From Pedobacter sp. FW305-3-2-15-E-R2A2 (GTDB lineage: Bacteria > Bacteroidota > Bacteroidia > Sphingobacteriales > Sphingobacteriaceae), in NCBI RefSeq assembly GCF_038446955.1, contig NZ_CP151803.1, positions 1,798,001-1,862,000 of the forward strand: DNA of 64,000 nt, given 5' to 3'. A program made the position numbers and the translations under genes. Below, one piece after another: positions 60,828-64,000 of this stretch. A model generated the notes under the pieces. It did not search any database. It was not told the origin of the DNA and saw nothing but the letters and a program-made list of their open reading frames with translations. Each line of letters begins with the position of its first letter. The first letter of the stretch is position 1.

Positions 60828-62942
60828 ATGATTAAAAGAACCTGGAAAGCCTCAGTAATGGTTTTTCTGCTCCCTATTGCCCTTTTTCCTGCCCATATTC
60901 AGGCGCAGGTTACCCAATCAAAAGCTGCCCCGAATGTCATTTTCATCCTTACCGATGATCTTGGATACGGTGATATTGGTGTTTTTTTTCAAAATCAGCG
61001 CCGGCAGAAAGCGAATAAAGCATTGCCTTTTCAATTGACACCACATTTGGATCAGATGGCTGCTTCCGGTGCTAAGTTTACCCATCAGTATAGCAATGCC
61101 CCGGTTTGTGCCCCTTCCAGGGCTTCATTTATGACCGGAATGAATCAGGGCAATGCCAGTGTAAGAGATAACCAGTTCGACAAACAGATCGAAAATAACC
61201 ATACCGTTGCCACGATGTTAAAAGCAGGTGGATATGCCACTGCAGCTATTGGAAAATGGGGTTTGCAGGGCGAAACAAAAGAGGAACCCAACTGGCCGGC
61301 CCATCCTTCAAAACGTGGTTTTGATCAGTTCTTTGGTTATATGAGACATGCCGATGGCCACGAGCATTATCCCTATGAAGGATTATATCGGGGCAAAAAG
61401 CAGGTCTGGGACAATTATACCGATGTTGCTGCGGAGCTGAGTAAATGTTATACCACAGATTTGTGGACTGCCTATGCGAAAAAATGGATCGTAGACCATG
61501 AACAGGGGAAAGATGCGAAACAACCTTTCTTCATGTTTCTGGCTTATGATGCCCCTCATGCCGTATTGGAATTGCCCACTCAGGCCTATCCTAAAGGAGG
61601 CGGTTTGAAAGGCGGATTGCAATGGACCGGAAAGGGAGGAAGCATGATCAATACCGCTTCCGGAGAGATTGATACCTATGTGCATCCGGATTATGCGAAT
61701 GCCACCTATGACGATGATCAGAATGCCGGTACTCCTGAAAAGGCCTGGCCGGATACGTATAAACGCTATGCAACGGCAAACAGAAGGATCGATGATGCCA
61801 TTGGCGATTTGACCCAATTGCTTCAGGATTTGAATATTGCAGAAAACACACTGGTGATTTTTACCTCTGATAATGGTCCTTCCATAGAATCGTACCTTCC
61901 AAAGGGATTTGCCCCTAACAGTCCTGAATTTTTTGGAAGCTTTGGCCCTTTCGACGGGATCAAAAGAGATGTCTGGGAAGGTGGATTGAGAATGCCTGTA
62001 CTGGCCAGCTGGCCGGGGCATATTGCTCCCGGAAAAACCATCAGCAGCCCCAGTATGTTGTCCGATTGGATGGCGACTTTCGCAGAGGCAGCAAAGATCC
62101 CTGTTCCGGCAAGAACGGATGGCGTATCGTTATTGCCTTCCCTTACCGGAAAAGGCAAACAAGAAGCCGGACAGGTTTATGTAGAATATACCGAAGGCGG
62201 AAGAACGCCGGATTTTAAATCGTTTGAAGAAAGCCGGAGAGGAAGGAAGCGTGATCAGATGCAGATGATTCGTTTCGGGGATTTGGTGGGCGTCCGTTAC
62301 CAGATCAAATCTGCCGAAGATGATTTTGAGATTTACAATGTCGTTACCGATCCTAGGGAGACAAAGAACCTTGCTGCTGGTCCTGCCTATCAAAAGATTC
62401 AGGAAAAAATGAAGGCTAAGGTCTTGCAGGGAAGGAGAGTAGATTCCGAAGCTCCCCGCCCTTATGATGGAGCTGCCATTCCTGCTTCGCCCATTTCCAA
62501 AGGACTCAAGCCTGGTTTGAACTGGCGCTTTTTTAAAGGTGATTTTCCATGGGTAATCTCCGAAAAAGGAAGAGCGACGCCGCAAAAAGGAGGGGCTGAA
62601 AGTTTAAAGCCGGTTCCTGTCGGTACTGCGGATGGGATGGTCCTGTATGAAGCCTATTTTAAGGCGCCTAAGGATGGAAACTATACTTTCTCTCTTCAGA
62701 CGAAAGGTAAAGCTTATGTACGGTTACATGAGGCAGAATTACTGGATGCGGACTTTGGATATACGTCGGGTAAAGAAATTTTTACAACAGTGAAGTTGAA
62801 AGCGGGATATCATCCGGTTAAAATTTATGCGTTGAAAAACGGTGGAAAAAAGGAAGAATTGGTGCTGAAGTATAAAGAAGGCACATCTGATTGGTCATTG
62901 TTAAGCAACAAAAACCTGTATGGTGTAAAATATTTGCTTTAA
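60828..62942 (+). CDS. Large sulfatase with C-terminal PA14-like domain
   Basis: 704-residue S1-type sulfatase with signal peptide ending near IQAQ (27). The maturation motif is Cys94-Ala-Pro-Ser-Arg98, and Asp43 and Asp44 in TDDLGYGD bind calcium. Later sulfatase blocks are AIGKWGLQG, SDNGPS and VYVEYTEGGRTPDF. After about residue 600 a domain beginning YEAYFKAPKDGNYTFSLQTKGKAYV and continuing YHPVKIYAL is PA14-like and probably binds carbohydrate. It stands alone, divergent from the AraC gene. Confidence 0.9.
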   Translation: MIKRTWKASVMVFLLPIALFPAHIQAQVTQSKAAPNVIFILTDDLGYGDIGVFFQNQRRQKANKALPFQLTPHLDQMAASGAKFTHQYSNAPVCAPSRASFMTGMNQGNASVRDNQFDKQIENNHTVATMLKAGGYATAAIGKWGLQGETKEEPNWPAHPSKRGFDQFFGYMRHADGHEHYPYEGLYRGKKQVWDNYTDVAAELSKCYTTDLWTAYAKKWIVDHEQGKDAKQPFFMFLAYDAPHAVLELPTQAYPKGGGLKGGLQWTGKGGSMINTASGEIDTYVHPDYANATYDDDQNAGTPEKAWPDTYKRYATANRRIDDAIGDLTQLLQDLNIAENTLVIFTSDNGPSIESYLPKGFAPNSPEFFGSFGPFDGIKRDVWEGGLRMPVLASWPGHIAPGKTISSPSMLSDWMATFAEAAKIPVPARTDGVSLLPSLTGKGKQEAGQVYVEYTEGGRTPDFKSFEESRRGRKRDQMQMIRFGDLVGVRYQIKSAEDDFEIYNVVTDPRETKNLAAGPAYQKIQEKMKAKVLQGRRVDSEAPRPYDGAAIPASPISKGLKPGLNWRFFKGDFPWVISEKGRATPQKGGAESLKPVPVGTADGMVLYEAYFKAPKDGNYTFSLQTKGKAYVRLHEAELLDADFGYTSGKEIFTTVKLKAGYHPVKIYALKNGGKKEELVLKYKEGTSDWSLLSNKNLYGVKYLL

Positions 62943-63022
62943 GCCTTGTATTTAGAACATTTAGATTGCAAAAAAAAGTGTTTAAACTTTCATTTAATCA
63001 AAAAGTTAATTACATTTGGGCT

Positions 63023-63038
63023 TACCCTTTCGAGGGTA
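63023..63038 (+). terminator. Short hairpin with TTCG loop
   Basis: TACCCT (63023-63028), TTCG loop, AGGGTA (63033-63038). A UUCG-type tetraloop is very stable in RNA. It precedes the stronger terminator by 22 bases. Confidence 0.4.
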
Positions 63039-63059
63039 TGTTTTTCATAGGTAGATGTA

Positions 63060-63089
63060 GGGTCGGAAATTTATTTTCGACCCTTTTTT
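63060..63089 (+). terminator. Rho-independent terminator of the large sulfatase gene
   Basis: GGGTCG (63060-63065) pairs with CGACCC (63078-63083), extended by A/T pairs with one mismatch, and is followed by six T. Confidence 0.75.
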
Positions 63090-63121
63090 GTTCATAGGGG
63101 TTCCGTACCTTTACCGGCGTT

Positions 63122-63688
63122 ATGAATAAGAAGAAAATCATCGTTGCCATCACCGGAGCCAGTGGTTCCATTTATGCTAAATTACTCCTGGATAACCTGC
63201 TGAAGCTTTCTGACCAGATTGAAAAGGTAGGGGTGGTGATGTCCGACAATGCGAAGGAAGTCTGGCGCTTTGAACTGGGCAATGAAGACTATGATCTTTA
63301 CCCTTTCACTTTTTACCCGAAAATGGATTTCAATGCCCCCTTTGCTTCGGGCTCTGCAAAATTTGACACTATGATTATCATTCCATGTTCCATGGGAACG
63401 CTGGGAAGAATTGCACATGGCATCTCCAATGACCTCATCAGCCGGGCGGCAGATGTGGTCTTGAAAGAACGCCGGAAATTGATCGCCGTAGTGCGGGATA
63501 CGCCTTTCAGCCTCATTCACATCAATAATATGAAGACGGTAACGGAAGCAGGCGGGATTATTTGTCCGGCAAGTCCTTCCTTTTACAGCCTTCCAAAGAG
63601 CATTGAAGAAGTGGCGCAAACGGTGGTCAGCCGTGTGATCGACCTGGCGGGGCTTAGTATGGATAGTTACCGCTGGAATGAGGAATAA
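63122..63688 (+). CDS. ubiX: UbiX-type flavin prenyltransferase
   Basis: 188-residue flavoprotein that prenylates reduced FMN to make the cofactor of UbiD decarboxylases. The N-terminal ITGASGS (10-16) binds flavin, and SMGTLGRIAHGISNDLISRAADV with ERRKLIAVVRDTPFS and the final PASPSFYSLPKSIEEV block are characteristic. In Bacteroidota it serves quinone synthesis or other UbiD-type reactions. The gene is followed closely by mtaB. Confidence 0.92.
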   Translation: MNKKKIIVAITGASGSIYAKLLLDNLLKLSDQIEKVGVVMSDNAKEVWRFELGNEDYDLYPFTFYPKMDFNAPFASGSAKFDTMIIIPCSMGTLGRIAHGISNDLISRAADVVLKERRKLIAVVRDTPFSLIHINNMKTVTEAGGIICPASPSFYSLPKSIEEVAQTVVSRVIDLAGLSMDSYRWNEE

Positions 63689-63703
63689 TCTCATCTAAAA
63701 ACT

Positions 63704-63711
63704 TATCTTTG
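63704..63711 (+). promoter_or_regulatory. -7 promoter element of mtaB
   Basis: TATCTTTG matches TAnnTTTG, 30 bases before the ATG at 63742. The -33 position is weak. Confidence 0.45.
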
Positions 63712-63741
63712 CAAATTCTTAATGAACATTTATCAGGGCTA

Positions 63742-64000
63742 ATGAAGAAGGTTGCGTTTTATACACTGGGTTGTAAGTTAAATTTTTCTGAAACTTCCAC
63801 TATAGGCAGGTTATTTACCGATGCCGGCTATGCAGTCGTGGATTTTACAGCGGCAGCAGATGTGTATGTGATCAATACCTGCTCCGTAACGGAACATGCC
63901 GACAAGAAATGCCGGAAGGTGGTTAAGGAAGCACTTAAATATGCACCTAATGCCTACATCACCATTGTGGGCTGTTATGCGCAGCTTAAACCGGTGGAGA
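63742..64000 (+). CDS. mtaB: MtaB, tRNA t6A37 methylthiotransferase (3' truncated by window end)
   Basis: The 86 visible codons give the N-terminal UPF0004 domain of a radical SAM methylthiotransferase: MKKVAFYTLGCKLNFSET with the first cluster Cys, VINTCSVTEHADKK with the second and IVGCYAQ with the third. The GCKLNFSET form is that of MtaB, which converts t6A to ms2t6A at position 37 of tRNA, rather than MiaB or RimO. The radical SAM and TRAM domains lie beyond the window. Confidence 0.9.
   Translation, partial: MKKVAFYTLGCKLNFSETSTIGRLFTDAGYAVVDFTAAADVYVINTCSVTEHADKKCRKVVKEALKYAPNAYITIVGCYAQLKPVE

Noticed and set aside
1..64000. tRNA, rRNA, CRISPR, insertion sequence or prophage
   Set aside because: No cloverleaf-like tract, regularly spaced direct repeats, transposase, integrase or phage structural gene was recognised on either strand.

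Overview
The window looks like a chromosomal segment of a Bacteroidota bacterium, most likely Sphingobacteriaceae (Pedobacter-like). The evidence is two SusC/SusD systems, a FecR anti-sigma/ECF sigma pair, a DUF6266 protein, many short lipoproteins with a Cys followed by Lys/Ser residues, A-rich ribosome-binding regions, and promoters of the Bacteroidota type (TTTG, 19 bp, TAnnTTTG). No tRNA, rRNA, CRISPR array, transposase or integrase was seen. Both ends cut a gene: a SusC receptor on the left and mtaB on the right.

Region 1 (1-17179) is a nearly complete sialoglycan utilisation locus, similar in content to the nan loci known from Bacteroides and Tannerella. It encodes a SusC/SusD uptake pair, N-acetylneuraminate lyase, a NanM-type kelch mutarotase, an MFS transporter, a lipoprotein sialidase, a two-module esterase (SGNH plus SASA), an AGE-family epimerase, a GH20 hexosaminidase and a protein with two SGNH modules. 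A convergent GntR/FadR-type regulator has a very good promoter. The sequence suggests release and de-O-acetylation of sialic acid outside the inner membrane, import, cleavage to ManNAc plus pyruvate, and epimerisation to GlcNAc. No GlcNAc kinase is present here.

Region 2 (17510-28657) holds a DUF6266 protein, a luciferase-like monooxygenase and a second SusC/SusD operon with signal transduction: FecR, STN-SusC, SusD and two lipoproteins. It has no degradative enzyme. The ECF sigma gene sits convergently at the far end.

Region 3 (28857-48510) is a mixed block: a Crp/Fnr regulator with an oxidoreductase, a PheC-like dehydratase with an amino-acid racemase, a secreted M57 metalloprotease, an AraC regulator, a PI-PLC-like lipoprotein, pirin, several GNAT acetyltransferases, OsmC, a group II PLP decarboxylase, a nitrilase-family amidase, a choice-of-anchor I lipoprotein, a PAS histidine kinase and a lutABC lactate operon. 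The most striking item is a 60-residue peptide gene (30637-30819). It joins a Bacteroidota double-glycine leader to a six-cysteine core whose spacing matches the CS-alpha-beta fold of insect-type defensins.

Region 4 (48769-62942) is a second carbohydrate locus for uronate-containing, probably sulfated and fucosylated glycans. It contains a LacI regulator with a perfect palindromic operator, GH88, KduI, DUF4861, KduD, a sulfatase and DUF2264. These are followed by two tandem lipocalin-like lipoproteins, a GH29 fucosidase with a duplicated C-terminal module, an AraC regulator and a large sulfatase with a PA14-like tail. The window closes with the housekeeping genes ubiX and mtaB.
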